From contig CANJNI010000019.1 in assembly GCA_947475995.1 (NCBI GenBank), positions 1 to 64,000 on the forward strand: a stretch of 64,000 nucleotides of DNA. Direction: 5' to 3'. The notes below the pieces were generated by a model, which searched no databases, had not been told where the DNA came from, and worked only from the letters and a program-made list of their open reading frames with translations. Every line of letters begins with the position of its first letter. Positions within the stretch are counted from its first letter, which is position 1. Below are positions 11,014 through 22,514 of this stretch, in pieces. A program made the position numbers and the translations under genes. This DNA is from Beijerinckiaceae bacterium (GTDB lineage Bacteria > Pseudomonadota > Alphaproteobacteria > Rhizobiales > Beijerinckiaceae).

Positions 11014-13059
11014 TCATTCCGCCGCTTGCGCGACACGGCCCTTGGCCAGCGCGGAACATTCGGCCATGACGGCCGAGGCGCGGGCGATCGGGTTGGTGAG
11101 ATAGAAATCGTCGATGGCGTTGACGAAGGCAGTCTTGTCGGGCGATCCAGCCGGGATGTCGCCGAGCGAGCCTTTCTGGATCAGGTCCAGCGCGGCGAAA
11201 TGCGGATGCGCCTTATAGAGAGCTGCGCGCAGAGCGTTCAGCGTATCGAACGGCAGGCGTTTTCCGAGCACATCGGAGAGAGCGCGAAGCACAGCCCAGT
11301 CCTCGCGGGCATCGCCCGGCGGGAAGGACGCGCGGTCCGCCATCTGCACGCGGCCTTCGGTGTTCACATAAGTGCCGGACTTTTCGACATAGGCCGCACC
11401 CGGCAGGATGACGTCAGCGCGGTGCGCGCCACGGTCGCCATGCGTGCCCTGATAGATGACGAAAGCGCCGGGCGCGATGTCGATCTCGTCCGCGCCGAGA
11501 TTGAACAAAACGTCCACGCCGCCCTTCGCCATCGCGGTTGCATCGAGACCTCCCTCGCCCGGCACGAAACCGAGATCGAGACCACCGACGCGCGAGGCCG
11601 CAGTATGAAGCACACAGAAGCCGTTCCACTCAGGCGTGATTGCTCCAGCGGCCTTCGCCACCTCAAGCGCGCGCGCCAGAACCGCAGCGCCATCGGGCCG
11701 CGCGAGAGCGCCGGCGCCGAGGATCAGCATCGGTTTCTTCGACCCCTCCGGCGGCTTGCAGGTTTGCGGATCGAGCGAGTCCGGGCCAGCGCCCATATAT
11801 TTGTACGAGTAGGTCAGGTCCGCCTGCTGGCCGATGAGTCCCACGGCAAAATCGCCGCGCAGCCAGCGCTTGCGGATGCGGGCGTTGAGCACCGGCGCTT
11901 CCTTGCGCGGATTGGAGCCGACGATGAGAAGCGAGTCCGCCTCGTCGATGCCCGCAACCGTCGCGTTGAACAGATAGGACGCGCGACCATATTTCGGATC
12001 GAGCCGGGAACCATCCTGACGGCAATCGAGGTTCGGAGAACCGAGGGCCTGCATCAGCGATTGAAGCGCGAACATATCCTCGACGCTGGCGAGATCGCCC
12101 GCAATCGCGCCGATCTTGCCGGGCGAGGCCGCCTTCACCTTCGCGGCTATGGCCGCAAAGGCTTCGTTCCACGACACCGGCGTCAGACGACCGTTCTTGC
12201 GCAGATAGGGACGGTCGAGACGCTGCGTCTTCAGTCCATCGACGATCTGGCGCGTCTTGTCGGAAATCCATTCCTCATTCACGGCGTCATTGACGCGCGG
12301 AAGGATGCGGATGACTTCGCGGCCGCGCGAGTCGACGCGAATGTTGGAGCCGAGCGCGTCCATCACATCGATGGATTGCGTCTTGGCGAGTTCCCACGGA
12401 CGCGCGCGGAACGATTGCGGCTTCGGCAGCAACGCGCCCACCGGGCACAGGTCGGCCACATTGCCCTGAAGCTCGGAACCCATCGCGGTTTCGAGATAGG
12501 TGGTGATCTCCATGTCTTCGCCGCGACCGATGGCGCCCATGTCGCCAGTGCCGGCGACTTCCGCCGTGAAGCGGACGCAGCGCGTGCAATGGATGCAGCG
12601 GTTCATGGACGTCTTGACGAGCGGACCGAGGTATTTGTCTTCCACCGCGCGCTTGTTCTCGTGATAGCGCGAGGAATCGACCCCGTACGCCATCGCCTGA
12701 TCCTGCAGATCGCATTCGCCGCCCTGATCGCAGATCGGGCAATCGAGCGGATGATTGATGAGCAGGAATTCCATCACGCCCGCACGCGCCTTGCGGGCCA
12801 TGGGCGAATTGGTCAGCACCACCGGCGCTTCGCCGTTCGGGCCGGGACGCAAGTCGCGCACCGCCATCGCGCAGGATGCGGTCGGCTTCGGCGGGCCGCC
12901 CTTCACCTCGACGAGGCACATGCGGCAATTGCCGGCGATCGACAGACGCTCGTGGTAGCAGAAGCGCGGCACTTCCGCGCCAGCTTCCTCGCACGCTTGC
13001 AGCAGCGTGTATTCCGCCGGGACGTCGAGTTCCTTGCCGTCGATGTTGATCTTGGTCAT
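11014..13059 (-). CDS. nuoG: NADH-quinone oxidoreductase subunit G
   Basis: A 681-residue iron-sulfur subunit of the NADH dehydrogenase module of complex I. The N terminus holds a [2Fe-2S] set ([19 protein letters not shown]), the His-ligated N5 cluster region ([18 protein letters not shown]) and the N4 [4Fe-4S] motif ([10 protein letters not shown]). A long molybdopterin-oxidoreductase-like domain without molybdenum follows. ATG 13059 ([14 protein letters not shown]) is the family start; the longer reading overlaps nuoF. The gap to nuoF is 5 bases. Confidence 0.97.
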   Translation of the reverse strand: MTKINIDGKELDVPAEYTLLQACEEAGAEVPRFCYHERLSIAGNCRMCLVEVKGGPPKPTASCAMAVRDLRPGPNGEAPVVLTNSPMARKARAGVMEFLLINHPLDCPICDQGGECDLQDQAMAYGVDSSRYHENKRAVEDKYLGPLVKTSMNRCIHCTRCVRFTAEVAGTGDMGAIGRGEDMEITTYLETAMGSELQGNVADLCPVGALLPKPQSFRARPWELAKTQSIDVMDALGSNIRVDSRGREVIRILPRVNDAVNEEWISDKTRQIVDGLKTQRLDRPYLRKNGRLTPVSWNEAFAAIAAKVKAASPGKIGAIAGDLASVEDMFALQSLMQALGSPNLDCRQDGSRLDPKYGRASYLFNATVAGIDEADSLLIVGSNPRKEAPVLNARIRKRWLRGDFAVGLIGQQADLTYSYKYMGAGPDSLDPQTCKPPEGSKKPMLILGAGALARPDGAAVLARALEVAKAAGAITPEWNGFCVLHTAASRVGGLDLGFVPGEGGLDATAMAKGGVDVLFNLGADEIDIAPGAFVIYQGTHGDRGAHRADVILPGAAYVEKSGTYVNTEGRVQMADRASFPPGDAREDWAVLRALSDVLGKRLPFDTLNALRAALYKAHPHFAALDLIQKGSLGDIPAGSPDKTAFVNAIDDFYLTNPIARASAVMAECSALAKGRVAQAAE

Positions 13060-13064
13060 CGCGC

Positions 13065-14366
<1,302 letters not shown>

Positions 14367-14377
14367 ATCGGGGCCCC

Positions 14378-15061
14378 TCACTTCTTTTCGGCGGCGGCTG
14401 CGGCCGCCATCGATTCATCGAAACGCTTGCGCCATGCGCCGACGACCGAGCCGTCATAAAGCGCCGGATCGAGCAGCGTATCGCCCTTGGCGGGCTCAGG
14501 TTCGGACGAGATGCGACCGACCTGCGAGCCCTTCTGCACCGGTCGACCGGCGGCGAGGTCATCGAGCAGCTTGTTGAAATTCTCGGGCGTCAGATCTTCG
14601 TAATAGTCGTCGTTGATCTGGACCATGGGGGCGTTGCAGCACGCGCCCAGACACTCGACTTCGAGCCACGAGAAATTGCCATCAGGGGTGACATGCCGCT
14701 GGTCGCCGATACGCGAGCGGCAGACGTCCTTGATCGCATTGGCTCCGCGCAGCTCGCAGGGCGTCGTGCCGCACAATTGGATGAAATGCCTGCCGACGGG
14801 TTCGAGATTGAACATCGAATAGAAGGTGGCGATTTCGAGAACCCGGATGTACGGCATGCCAAGCATCTCGGCGATTTTCTCGATGGCCGGTTTTGTCACC
14901 CAGTAATCGTTCTGCGCCTGCGCGCGCCACAGCAGCGGGATCACCGCCGAGGCCTGTCGGCCTTGCGGATATTTGGCGATTTCCTTTTCGGCCCAAGCCT
15001 TGTTTTCGGCTGTGAACTCGAAGGACGCCGGTTGTTTTTCGGCCAGTCTGCGAACCGTCAT
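14378..15061 (-). CDS. nuoE: NADH-quinone oxidoreductase subunit E
   Basis: A 227-residue thioredoxin-fold subunit carrying the N1a [2Fe-2S] cluster. The four ligands are visible as Cys97-x4-Cys102 (CGTTPC) and Cys137-x3-Cys141 (CLGACC). It has the C-terminal extension of about 60 residues, rich in Ala, Lys and Glu, often seen in alphaproteobacterial NuoE. It follows the 74-residue membrane ORF by one base and ends next to the nuoF start. Confidence 0.96.
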   Translation of the reverse strand: MTVRRLAEKQPASFEFTAENKAWAEKEIAKYPQGRQASAVIPLLWRAQAQNDYWVTKPAIEKIAEMLGMPYIRVLEIATFYSMFNLEPVGRHFIQLCGTTPCELRGANAIKDVCRSRIGDQRHVTPDGNFSWLEVECLGACCNAPMVQINDDYYEDLTPENFNKLLDDLAAGRPVQKGSQVGRISSEPEPAKGDTLLDPALYDGSVVGAWRKRFDESMAAAAAAEKK

Positions 15062-15062
15062 C

Positions 15063-15287
15063 TCAGCTACCCGATGACTTGCGTTGTGAGGCGACCATCA
15101 GTGCGAACACGATGAACGGAATGGCGAAGCAGGCATTCCAGAGAAGAAGCACAAAGGTCTCCTCCGAGGCCCAGAACTGCGGTCGCCCGGCCAGCAGGTC
15201 GAACAGGACGCGGCTGACCAGATACATCACCACCGCAACGGGGATGAACTTGACGACGTCCCGCAGACGATCCCGGTCGAGTTTCAT
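15063..15287 (-). CDS. small two-helix membrane protein between nuoD and nuoE
   Basis: A 74-residue protein of unknown function. Its ATG overlaps the nuoD stop (ATGA, 15284-15287) and its stop is one base from the nuoE start, so it is translated as part of the operon. It has a charged N terminus ([10 protein letters not shown]), a hydrophobic helix at about residues 12-32, a short loop with FWASEETF, and a second helix at about 43-65. The tail is basic and serine-rich. It is not a core complex I subunit; an accessory role is inferred from position. Confidence 0.8.
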   Translation of the reverse strand: MKLDRDRLRDVVKFIPVAVVMYLVSRVLFDLLAGRPQFWASEETFVLLLWNACFAIPFIVFALMVASQRKSSGS

Positions 15288-16477
15288 CGGTCGACCTCTC
15301 CGAAGACGATATCGAGCGATCCCAAAATCGCCGACACGTCGGCCAGCATGTGCTTGCGGCACATGAAATCCATCGCCTGCAAATGCGCAAAGCCCGGCGC
15401 GCGGATCTTGCACTTGTAGGGCTTGTTGGTTCCGTCCGCGACGAGATAGACGCCGAACTCGCCCTTCGGGGCTTCGACCGCCGCATAGACTTCGCCGGCC
15501 GGAACGTGGAAGCCTTCGGTGAACAGCTTGAAGTGATGGATGAGGGCTTCCATCGACTGCTTCATCTGGCTGCGTGACGGCGGCACGACCTTCTGGTCCT
15601 GCACCGCGACAGGCCCCTGCCCGCCCGGCGCCAGAAGCTTCTCGACGCACTGCTTCATGATGCGCACGGACTGGCGCATCTCTTCCATGCGGATCACCTG
15701 ACGATCGTAATTGTCGCAGTTCTTGCCGACCGGAATTTCGAATTCCATCTCGTCGTAGCATTCGTAAGGCTGCGCGCGGCGCAAATCCCAGGCTGCGCCG
15801 GAGCCGCGCACCATGACGCCCGAAAAGCCCCACTTCCAGCATTCTTCCAGCGTCACGACGCCGATATCGACGTTGCGCTGCTTGAAGATGCGGTTATCGA
15901 GAAACAGGTTCGTCAGGTCGTCGCAGACCTTCAGGAACGGGTCGCAGAACGCCCCGATATCCTCGATCAGCTTCACCGGCAGATCGCTCGCGACGCCGCC
16001 CGGACGGAAATAATTGGCGTGCATGCGCGAGCCGGAGGCGCGCTCATAAAACACCATCAGCTTTTCGCGTTCCTCGAAGCCCCACAGAGGCGGCGTCAGC
16101 GCGCCGACGTCCATGGCCTGCGTGGTGACGTTCAGGAGATGGGACAGCAGCCGGCCGATTTCGCAGTACAGAACGCGAATGAGCTGCGCGCGGCGCGGAA
16201 CCGCGATCCCGAGCATCTTTTCGATGGCGAGGCAGAAAGCATGTTCCTGATTCATCGGCGCGCAATAGTCGAGCCGATCGAAGTAAGGAACATTCTGCAG
16301 ATAGGTGCGGGCTTCCATCAGCTTTTCGGTGCCGCGATGCAGCAGCCCGATGTGCGGATCCACGCGTTCGACCACCTCGCCGTCGAGTTCCAGCACGAGA
16401 CGCAACACGCCGTGCGCGGCGGGATGCTGCGGACCGAAGTTGATCGAGAAGTTACGGACGGAGGGTTGTTCGGTCAT
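15284..16477 (-). CDS. nuoD: NADH-quinone oxidoreductase subunit D
   Basis: A 397-residue 49-kDa-type subunit that lines the quinone-reduction site with NuoB. The N terminus contains [21 protein letters not shown] (loop with the quinone-interacting His) and the conserved [14 protein letters not shown]. The C terminus ends with DIVFGEVDR, the family ending. It overlaps nuoC by 4 bases upstream and the 74-residue ORF downstream. Separate nuoC and nuoD genes are the usual alphaproteobacterial arrangement, not the fused nuoCD of enterobacteria. Confidence 0.97.
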   Translation of the reverse strand: MTEQPSVRNFSINFGPQHPAAHGVLRLVLELDGEVVERVDPHIGLLHRGTEKLMEARTYLQNVPYFDRLDYCAPMNQEHAFCLAIEKMLGIAVPRRAQLIRVLYCEIGRLLSHLLNVTTQAMDVGALTPPLWGFEEREKLMVFYERASGSRMHANYFRPGGVASDLPVKLIEDIGAFCDPFLKVCDDLTNLFLDNRIFKQRNVDIGVVTLEECWKWGFSGVMVRGSGAAWDLRRAQPYECYDEMEFEIPVGKNCDNYDRQVIRMEEMRQSVRIMKQCVEKLLAPGGQGPVAVQDQKVVPPSRSQMKQSMEALIHHFKLFTEGFHVPAGEVYAAVEAPKGEFGVYLVADGTNKPYKCKIRAPGFAHLQAMDFMCRKHMLADVSAILGSLDIVFGEVDR

Positions 16478-17094
16478 GTACGGGCTCCGCCTGAAGCCTT
16501 TTCATCGCCGGGGAGCTGGTATTCGCCGTCACCTTCCCAGGGCGAAAGGAAGTCGAAGTTGCGGAATTCCTGATTGAGCCGGACGGGTTCGTAAACGACG
16601 CGCTTCTGCTCGTCGTCGTAACGGACTTCCACATAGCCGGTCATCGGGAAGTCCTTGCGGAGCGGATGACCTTCAAAACCGTAGTCGGTCAGGATGCGGC
16701 GCAGGTCCGGGTGGCCGGTGAAGTAGACGCCGTACATGTCCCAGACTTCGCGCTCGTACCAGTTAGCGAAGGGGAACAGGTCCGTAGCAGAGGCGATCGG
16801 CTCATCTTCGGCGAGCGGCGCGACAACGCGGACGCGCTGGTTATGGCGTGGCGACAGCAGATGATAAACGACGTCGAAACGCTGCTCGCGCGTCGGATAA
16901 TCAACCGCCGTTATGTCGATCGGACAAATGAACAGACAGGCCGGATCATCCCGCAGATAGGTCAGCACCTTCAGGATGTGTTCCGCGTCGGCGACCAGAT
17001 TGAGCTCGCCGTAAGCCACGAACGAGCGCAAGACAACGCCGGGAAGCGCTGCCGAAATGGCTTCGCCCAGCGTCTTGAGGTCTTCGTCCATCAT
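16474..17094 (-). CDS. nuoC: NADH-quinone oxidoreductase subunit C
   Basis: A 206-residue 30-kDa-type subunit of the complex I peripheral arm. The signature [20 protein letters not shown] and the downstream [40 protein letters not shown] block are intact. It carries no cofactor and scaffolds NuoD. It starts 33 bases after nuoB and overlaps nuoD by 4 bases. Confidence 0.97.
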   Translation of the reverse strand: MMDEDLKTLGEAISAALPGVVLRSFVAYGELNLVADAEHILKVLTYLRDDPACLFICPIDITAVDYPTREQRFDVVYHLLSPRHNQRVRVVAPLAEDEPIASATDLFPFANWYEREVWDMYGVYFTGHPDLRRILTDYGFEGHPLRKDFPMTGYVEVRYDDEQKRVVYEPVRLNQEFRNFDFLSPWEGDGEYQLPGDEKASGGART

Positions 17095-17127
17095 GTCGCT
17101 CCTGCCGCCGGCCGGGCCGCGGCTGAA

Positions 17128-17700
17128 TTACCGTTCAATCGTGCCGGTGCGGCGAATCTTCTTCTGGAGAAGCAGCACGCCGTACAGGAGGGCCTCCGCC
17201 GAGGGCGGGCATCCGGGCACATAAATATCCACCGGCACCACGCGGTCGCAGCCGCGCACCACCGAATAGGAATAGTGATAGTAGCCGCCGCCGTTGGCGC
17301 AGGACCCCATCGAGATCACATAGCGCGGCTCGGGCATCTGGTCGTAGACCTTGCGCAAGGCCGGGGCCATCTTGTTGGTCAACGTTCCGGCGACGATCAT
17401 CACGTCGGACTGGCGGGGCGAGGCGCGCGGCGCGAAGCCGAAACGCTCGACGTCATAGCGCGGCATGGACATCTGCATCATTTCCACGGCGCAGCAGGCC
17501 AAGCCGAACGTCATCCACATCAGCGAGCCGGTGCGGGCCCAGTTGATGAGGTCGTCCGTGGTGGTGACCAGAAAGCCCTTGTCGGCGAGTTGATCGTTGA
17601 TCGTCAGGAAGAACGGATCATTGGACCCGACCGGCTTGCCGGTGTTCGGATCGATGATGCCGCGCGGCGCGGGCGCGATGGCCGTCGGGGTCAATCCCAT
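17128..17700 (-). CDS. nuoB: NADH-quinone oxidoreductase subunit B
   Basis: A 190-residue subunit that carries the N2 [4Fe-4S] cluster, the last electron donor to quinone. The ligand cysteines are visible in GLACCAVE (tandem Cys), [20 protein letters not shown] and [18 protein letters not shown] 17700 is chosen because AGGGAG lies 8 bases upstream; it overlaps nuoA by 10 bases. A start at 17721 would add seven residues and a larger overlap. Confidence 0.97.
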   Translation of the reverse strand: MGLTPTAIAPAPRGIIDPNTGKPVGSNDPFFLTINDQLADKGFLVTTTDDLINWARTGSLMWMTFGLACCAVEMMQMSMPRYDVERFGFAPRASPRQSDVMIVAGTLTNKMAPALRKVYDQMPEPRYVISMGSCANGGGYYHYSYSVVRGCDRVVPVDIYVPGCPPSAEALLYGVLLLQKKIRRTGTIER

Positions 17701-18056
17701 TCGAGGGCTCCCTTTTTCCATTCATAGATGAAGCCGATCGTCAGCACGCCGAGGAAGGACATCATGGACCAGAAGCCGAAAACGCCGACTTCCTTGAAGG
17801 CCACCGCCCAGGGGAACAGGAAGGCCACTTCCAGATCGAAGATGATGAAGAGTAGCGAGACCAGATAGAATCGCACGTCGAACTTCATGCGCGCGTCGTC
17901 GAAAGCGTTGAATCCGCATTCGTAGGCGGACAGCTTCTCGGCGTCGGGCGCCTTGTAGGCGAGCAGGAAGGGCGCGATCAGCAGCGCTGCCGAAATAACG
18001 CCGGCTACGGCGATGAAGACCACAAGGGGGAGATAGTCGTTGAGAAGGCCCGACAT
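17691..18056 (-). CDS. nuoA: NADH-quinone oxidoreductase subunit A
   Basis: A 121-residue membrane subunit with three predicted helices, first gene of the complex I operon. The conserved loop [24 protein letters not shown] holds the ECG motif, and [15 protein letters not shown] holds the conserved acidic pair. The operon promoter must lie in 18057-18251, the spacer towards the chromate transporter genes, but I cannot pick out a convincing -35/-10 pair there. Confidence 0.96.
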   Translation of the reverse strand: MSGLLNDYLPLVVFIAVAGVISAALLIAPFLLAYKAPDAEKLSAYECGFNAFDDARMKFDVRFYLVSLLFIIFDLEVAFLFPWAVAFKEVGVFGFWSMMSFLGVLTIGFIYEWKKGALEWD

Positions 18057-18251
18057 TCGATCGTCCGGAGCTGGAGATGCCCGACGCGTCGAAATCGGAC
18101 GAAGGGGCGTAGTCGCGGCCTTCCTCGTCGGATTCCGATGACGGGCGGAGGACTATCGCAGTGCAGCACAAGGCGCAAGCCGGAAACAGGCCTCATACGT
18201 CTCTCTGCACTGCGGAAACCGCGCGGATTTAGCTAGACTTTCGGGTGATAT

Positions 18252-18791
18252 TCAGACGATTCCGAGGCGCGCCGCCAAAATCGCAAAAATCGTTGCAGCC
18301 GCGATGGCCCAGAGGGGATTTCGCTTCGTGGTCGCGGTGAAAACGGCAGCGCCGGCGGCGAAGACCACCCCCAGCCAGTCATGCACCGCCACCGTGGCGG
18401 TCACAAATCCGGAGGCGGCCATCAGGCCGAGCACGACGGGCGGCAAGGCGGCCTTGAAGGACGGGAACCAGTGGCTGCTCTCCAGCTTCTGCCAGACCCG
18501 CCCTACCCCGAAGGCCAGTGCGCTGGCCGGCAGGATGATCGAGACAGTCGAGACCAGCAGACCCGCCAGACCAGCGACCTGCCAGCCGATCAGGCTGGTC
18601 ACATTCAGGTTAGGCCCCGGCGCCAACTGCGCCAGCGCGAAGGTTTCGGCAAATTTCCGGTCGGTCATCCAGCCGTAGACATCCACCACCTGCCGATGGA
18701 GGTCCGGAATGATGGTCGGCGCGCCGCCGACCGAAACCAGCGAAAGCGTCGTGTACATGATGATGAGACGCAGCAGCACCGACTCGTTCAT
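18252..18791 (-). CDS. chromate transporter, short-chain subunit 2
   Basis: A 179-residue CHR-family half transporter with about five or six predicted helices. It starts by overlapping the upstream CHR gene by 4 bases (ATGA), so the two products probably assemble as a heterodimer. Family features include VSVGGAPTIIPDLHRQ near residue 20 and LAQLAPGPNLNVTSLIGW near residue 55, equivalent to the PGP-x-N signature of ChrA. The family exports chromate or related oxyanions; the true substrate here is unproven. Confidence 0.87.
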   Translation of the reverse strand: MNESVLLRLIIMYTTLSLVSVGGAPTIIPDLHRQVVDVYGWMTDRKFAETFALAQLAPGPNLNVTSLIGWQVAGLAGLLVSTVSIILPASALAFGVGRVWQKLESSHWFPSFKAALPPVVLGLMAASGFVTATVAVHDWLGVVFAAGAAVFTATTKRNPLWAIAAATIFAILAARLGIV

Positions 18792-19387
18792 CTGCTGCGG
18801 CTCCAGTAAGTTACGGCGAAGCTCAGGGGCAGCAGGGCGACAAGCGTCGGGACCAGCGGGAACCGGATGATCGCCACGCAGACGAAGGCCAGCACGACAA
18901 ATCCAAGCGCGCGAGCGGTGAATTTCAGGGCCCGCATCATCTTGATCGCGGTTCCGATGACCAGGCCGGATGCTGCTGCAGCTGCGGCTGCGGCGCCCAC
19001 CTTCACGTCGGGCAAATCGGAAATCTGGTCGTAGCCGGTCGCCAGAAGGACAAGAAGGACCAGCGGGGCGGCGAACAGGCCGACTACGGCCGCAATCGAC
19101 CCGGTCAGGCCGCAAAAACGGTCGCCCAGAATGGTTGCGACATTGATGACATTGCCGCCCGGCAGGGCCTGACAGATGCCGAAAAGGGCCGCATAGTCAT
19201 GCTCTGACGCCCATTTGCGCTTCTCGACGATGATGTGACGGGAGATGGCCGCCAGCCCGCCAAAACCATAAAGACCGATCTGGAGAAACCCCACGAAAAG
19301 GTCGGTCGGGGTCACACGCTCCGGGGGCGGAACCTCTGTGGTCGCGGAATTGTCCGGAATGCCTGCCTGTTCGCCCGCCACGCGCAC
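18788..19387 (-). CDS. chromate transporter, short-chain subunit 1
   Basis: A 199-residue CHR-family half transporter. After a hydrophilic stretch of about 25 residues come the family motifs GLYGFGGLAAISRH and QALPGGNVINVATILGDR, then several hydrophobic helices. The predicted start is a GTG at 19387; a later start is possible. It is the first gene of a two-gene operon with the second half transporter. No chrB-type regulator is next to it; the upstream gene is the inositol regulator. Confidence 0.85.
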   Translation of the reverse strand: MRVAGEQAGIPDNSATTEVPPPERVTPTDLFVGFLQIGLYGFGGLAAISRHIIVEKRKWASEHDYAALFGICQALPGGNVINVATILGDRFCGLTGSIAAVVGLFAAPLVLLVLLATGYDQISDLPDVKVGAAAAAAAASGLVIGTAIKMMRALKFTARALGFVVLAFVCVAIIRFPLVPTLVALLPLSFAVTYWSRSR

Positions 19388-19482
19388 CTTCTCCGCTGTC
19401 GATTCTGGGGCCCGGATCGCACGGGTTCACCGGAGGTGGCAAGTCCGTTCGCCGGCGCGCGCGATAGGTTCGGGCAAATCTC

Positions 19483-20331
19483 TCAGGCGGAGCGCTCTCG
19501 TCTCGCATTGGCGATGGCGACTGCCAGCGTCATGCTCAGCGTCATCGTGGCTGTGAGAGAGCGGAAGCCGTTGAAATCCGTCTCGACGACCTCGAACCAG
19601 CTTCGGGCATGGGTCAGAAGCGGGCTGAAGGGACTGTCGGTGATCACCACCAGCCGCGCCCCATGTTCGGCGATGATCTTGGCCGAATCGATGGTCGAGA
19701 GCGTGTAGGGCGTGAAGCTGATGGCCAGAGCGGCGTCGCGCTCGTTGGCGAACTTGCAGATCTCTACGTCGTTGCGCAGGGGCGAGCTCACCAGCACGTG
19801 CTTGATGCCGAGCGTGCCCAGCAGGTAGCTGACATAGGAACTGACCGCGAAGGAACGCCGCTGGCCGATGAGATAGATGGTCTCCGCCCCGGCCAGCACC
19901 TCCACGGCTTCGTCGAACTGGTCAGGCCTCAGGCGGGAGCGCAGCCCCTTGATCGAATGTTCTGCGGCGTCGGCGAAACCATCAAAAAGCAGGCCGGAAG
20001 CCGTGGCTTCCTGCGCACTGTCGGCCAGCGCCGAAAGACGCGCTTCGTAACTCGGAACACGGTCGCGCAGCCTTTCGCGGAATACAGCCTGCAAGTCCGC
20101 AAAGCCCGAATATCCGAAGACCTGCGCGAACCGCACGAGCGTGGACGGCTGGACGTGCGCCCGCGCGGCGAGGCTCGACGCCGTCGATAGGGCTACATCG
20201 TCCGGATTTTCAATGGCATAGGCGGCCACCTGCGCGAGACGTTTGGGCAAGGTGTCGCGGCGCGCCATGAGTTGCAGCCGCAGCGCCTCGAAAGAACCCG
20301 GCGGGCTCGGTAGATCATCGGTTTCGGACAT
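19483..20331 (-). CDS. iolR: MurR/RpiR family transcriptional regulator, probable regulator of inositol catabolism
   Basis: A 282-residue cytosolic regulator. The N terminus (about 15-95) is an RpiR-type helix-turn-helix (KRLAQVAAYAIENPDDVALS and VQPSTLVRFAQVFGYSGF). A SIS sugar-phosphate-binding domain covers about 130-265 (AETIYLIGQRRSFAVSSYVS and ALAISFTPYT). It is divergent from iolC with a 266-base spacer, the layout of IolR in rhizobia, where RpiR-family IolR represses iol genes until an inositol intermediate appears. The function is inferred from position and family; no binding was shown. Confidence 0.85.
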   Translation of the reverse strand: MSETDDLPSPPGSFEALRLQLMARRDTLPKRLAQVAAYAIENPDDVALSTASSLAARAHVQPSTLVRFAQVFGYSGFADLQAVFRERLRDRVPSYEARLSALADSAQEATASGLLFDGFADAAEHSIKGLRSRLRPDQFDEAVEVLAGAETIYLIGQRRSFAVSSYVSYLLGTLGIKHVLVSSPLRNDVEICKFANERDAALAISFTPYTLSTIDSAKIIAEHGARLVVITDSPFSPLLTHARSWFEVVETDFNGFRSLTATMTLSMTLAVAIANARRERSA

Positions 20332-20366
20332 GGCCCCCTATGCCACGCTGACAGCCGCAAAAAAAG

Positions 20367-20381
20367 AACAGAAATTCTGTT
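20367..20381. promoter_or_regulatory. perfect inverted repeat upstream of the RpiR regulator gene
   Basis: AACAGAA-A-TTCTGTT forms a perfect 7-bp dyad 36 bases upstream of the iolR start codon, in an A-rich stretch. Its position fits an autoregulatory operator or another regulator's site. It does not contain the GGAA/TTCC half-sites seen near iolC. Only the symmetry is observed; the role is inferred. Confidence 0.35.
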
Positions 20382-20514
20382 TCTGGAAAAAATCGCATTT
20401 GCGGAAAGGGCGGCAGGTCCGCTGAAAGCGCTTGTTCTTCGGGTTTTGAATGCAATCGGCCGCCAACGGCCGGACGGATGTGGCGATTCGCCGCTCGGAG
20501 CATGAAGCTAGGCA

Positions 20515-20538
20515 TTCCAGTTTCGGAATTTATATTCC
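20515..20538. promoter_or_regulatory. candidate IolR operator array (TTCC-N6-GGAA-N6-TTCC)
   Basis: Three half-sites occur exactly 10 bp apart: TTCC at 20515, GGAA at 20525 and TTCC at 20535. The last two form GGAA-N6-TTCC, the motif I recall being proposed for the RpiR-type IolR of Sinorhizobium. The array lies just upstream of a possible -35 (TTGACA, 20543-20548) for iolC. The 10-bp phasing places all half-sites on one DNA face. Confidence 0.55.
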
Positions 20539-20542
20539 AAAT

Positions 20543-20570
20543 TTGACATTTATGGATTTCATATTCTAGT
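20543..20570 (+). promoter_or_regulatory. candidate iolC promoter
   Basis: A consensus -35 hexamer TTGACA (20543-20548) is followed after 16 bases by TCTAGT (20565-20570), a weak -10 matching four of six positions. It directs towards iolC, whose start codon is at 20598, and sits immediately downstream of the half-site array. The spacer is AT-rich compared with its surroundings. Confidence 0.4.
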
Positions 20571-20597
20571 AGCATTTGCTCACTTCGGGACTCTCCC

Positions 20598-22514
20598 TTG
20601 CTTGATCTCATCGCCATCGGACGTTCGTCGGTCGATCTCTACGGCCAGCAGGTGGGTGGACGGCTGGAGGATGTGGCGAGCTTCTCGAAGGCGGTGGGCG
20701 GGTGCCCGGCGAATATCGCGATCGGCTCTGCCCGGCTGGGCCTCCGGTCAGGCCTGATCACCCGCGTCGGCGACGAAGCCATGGGCCGCTTCATCCGCGA
20801 ACAGCTTGGGCGCGAGGGCGTCGATACGCGAGGGGTCGTGACCGACGCGACACGGCTGACCGCGCTCGTCCTGCTCGGCGTGCGCGATGACCATTCGTTC
20901 CCGATGATCTTCTACCGCAGCGACTGCGCGGATGCGGCTTTGGATGAATCCGACATCGACGAAAACTACATTCTGTCCGCACGCGCCATCGTGGTCACCG
21001 GCACGCATTTCGCGCTGCCGAAAGCCACCGCCGCGCAGCGCAAGGCCATCGGGATTGCCCGGAAGGCCGGGCGTCGCGTCGTCTTCGACATCGACTACCG
21101 TCCCAACCTTTGGGGACTGGGCGGCCACGACGCAGGCGAAAGCCGCTATGCGGAATCGACCGCTGTCACCCAACGCCTCCAGACCATCGTGCCCGATTGC
21201 GACCTCATCGTGGGGACTGAAGAGGAATGGCACATAGCCGGCGGCAGCGAAGATACGCTCGCCGCCTTGCGGGCCGCCCGCGCCCTCTCGTCAGCCGTTT
21301 TTGTTGTGAAGCGCGGCCCCATGGGCTGCGTGGTCTTTCCCGACGCGATTCCGGCCTCGCTCGACGACGGAATCCAAGGGTCCGGCTTTCCGGTCGAAGT
21401 CTATAATGTTCTGGGCGCAGGCGACGCCTTCATGTCCGGGCTGCTTTACGGCTGGCTGCGCGGCGAGCCCATCGAGCGCTGCTGCATGTACGCCAACGCC
21501 TGCGGGGCTTTCGCAGTGTCGCGATTGCTTTGTTCGATCGAATATCCGAGGCGGAGCGAGCTCGAACATTTTCTCGCCCACGGTTCGGCCACGAAGGCGT
21601 TGCGACAGGACGCTCAGCTCAATCACCTGCACTGGTCGACGACGCGCGACGCCCTGACGCCGCGCACGAAATCCGATCAGGTGCTGGCCTTTGCGATCGA
21701 CCATCGCGCGCAACTCGAAGCCATGGCGGATGCAGCCGGCGCGCCGCGCGCGCGCATCAACGCCTTCAAGAAACTTGCCCTGCAAGCGACCCTGGAGGTC
21801 GCGGGCGAGCGCCCCGGTTACGGCATCCTGCTCGACGGAACCTACGGACGCGAAGCCCTGTTCGAGGCTTCACGCCACAACCTGTGGATCGCCCGCCCCA
21901 TTGAGCAACCGGGTTCGCGGCCTTTCGACATCGAGGGCGGCGGTTCCTTTGCGGCGCAATTGACCGAATGGCCGACCCATCAGGTCATCAAGGCGCTCGT
22001 GTTTTACCACCCGGACGATCCGCTGGATTTACACGTCCGGCAGGATCGCGAACTCGTCCGCCTTCATGCCGGGGCTCGCGCCCTTCGCCGGGAACTGATG
22101 GTCGAGATCATTGCCGGCAAGCACGGGTCGCTGGCCGACGACGCCGTCGCCCGTGTTCTGGACCATCTGTACGAAATCGGCGTGGCGCCCGACTGGTGGA
22201 AACTGGAAGCGCAACCCGATGCCGCCTCGTGGGCAGCGATCGGCGCCGTGATCGAACGGCGCGATCCCCTGTGCCGGGGCGTACTGCTGCTCGGCCTCGA
22301 CGCGCCTGAGGACCAGATTGCGGCGGCCATCCGGCTTGCATCGCGGGAAAAATGCGTCAAGGGTTTCGCCATCGGCCGGACAATCTTCGGCGCTTGCGCG
22401 CGCGAATGGCTCGCGGGCCGCATCGATGACGGGCAAGCCGTCGCCCGCATGGCCGCCGCCTATGGAAGGCTGACGACGCTGTGGGATGAATGCCGAAAGG
22501 AGGGGCGCACATGA
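20598..22514 (+). CDS. iolC: 5-dehydro-2-deoxygluconokinase fused to a DUF2090 domain
   Basis: A 638-residue fusion. Residues 1-320 are a PfkB-type kinase (IGRSSVDLYGQQVGG, then YNVLGAGDAFMSGLLYG with the catalytic base Asp) that phosphorylates 2-deoxy-5-keto-D-gluconate. Residues from about 335 form a DUF2090 aldolase-like TIM-barrel domain, a common fusion in proteobacterial IolC; it may perform the following aldol cleavage, but that is not shown. The start codon is TTG, chosen because the protein aligns from MLDLIAIGRS; GGGA lies seven bases upstream. It is first in the operon and overlaps iolD by 4 bases. Confidence 0.94.
   Translation: MLDLIAIGRSSVDLYGQQVGGRLEDVASFSKAVGGCPANIAIGSARLGLRSGLITRVGDEAMGRFIREQLGREGVDTRGVVTDATRLTALVLLGVRDDHSFPMIFYRSDCADAALDESDIDENYILSARAIVVTGTHFALPKATAAQRKAIGIARKAGRRVVFDIDYRPNLWGLGGHDAGESRYAESTAVTQRLQTIVPDCDLIVGTEEEWHIAGGSEDTLAALRAARALSSAVFVVKRGPMGCVVFPDAIPASLDDGIQGSGFPVEVYNVLGAGDAFMSGLLYGWLRGEPIERCCMYANACGAFAVSRLLCSIEYPRRSELEHFLAHGSATKALRQDAQLNHLHWSTTRDALTPRTKSDQVLAFAIDHRAQLEAMADAAGAPRARINAFKKLALQATLEVAGERPGYGILLDGTYGREALFEASRHNLWIARPIEQPGSRPFDIEGGGSFAAQLTEWPTHQVIKALVFYHPDDPLDLHVRQDRELVRLHAGARALRRELMVEIIAGKHGSLADDAVARVLDHLYEIGVAPDWWKLEAQPDAASWAAIGAVIERRDPLCRGVLLLGLDAPEDQIAAAIRLASREKCVKGFAIGRTIFGACAREWLAGRIDDGQAVARMAAAYGRLTTLWDECRKEGRT

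Noticed and set aside
18057-18251. Search for a nuoA promoter, operator or small RNA
   Set aside because: No convincing hexamer pair or hairpin could be picked by eye.
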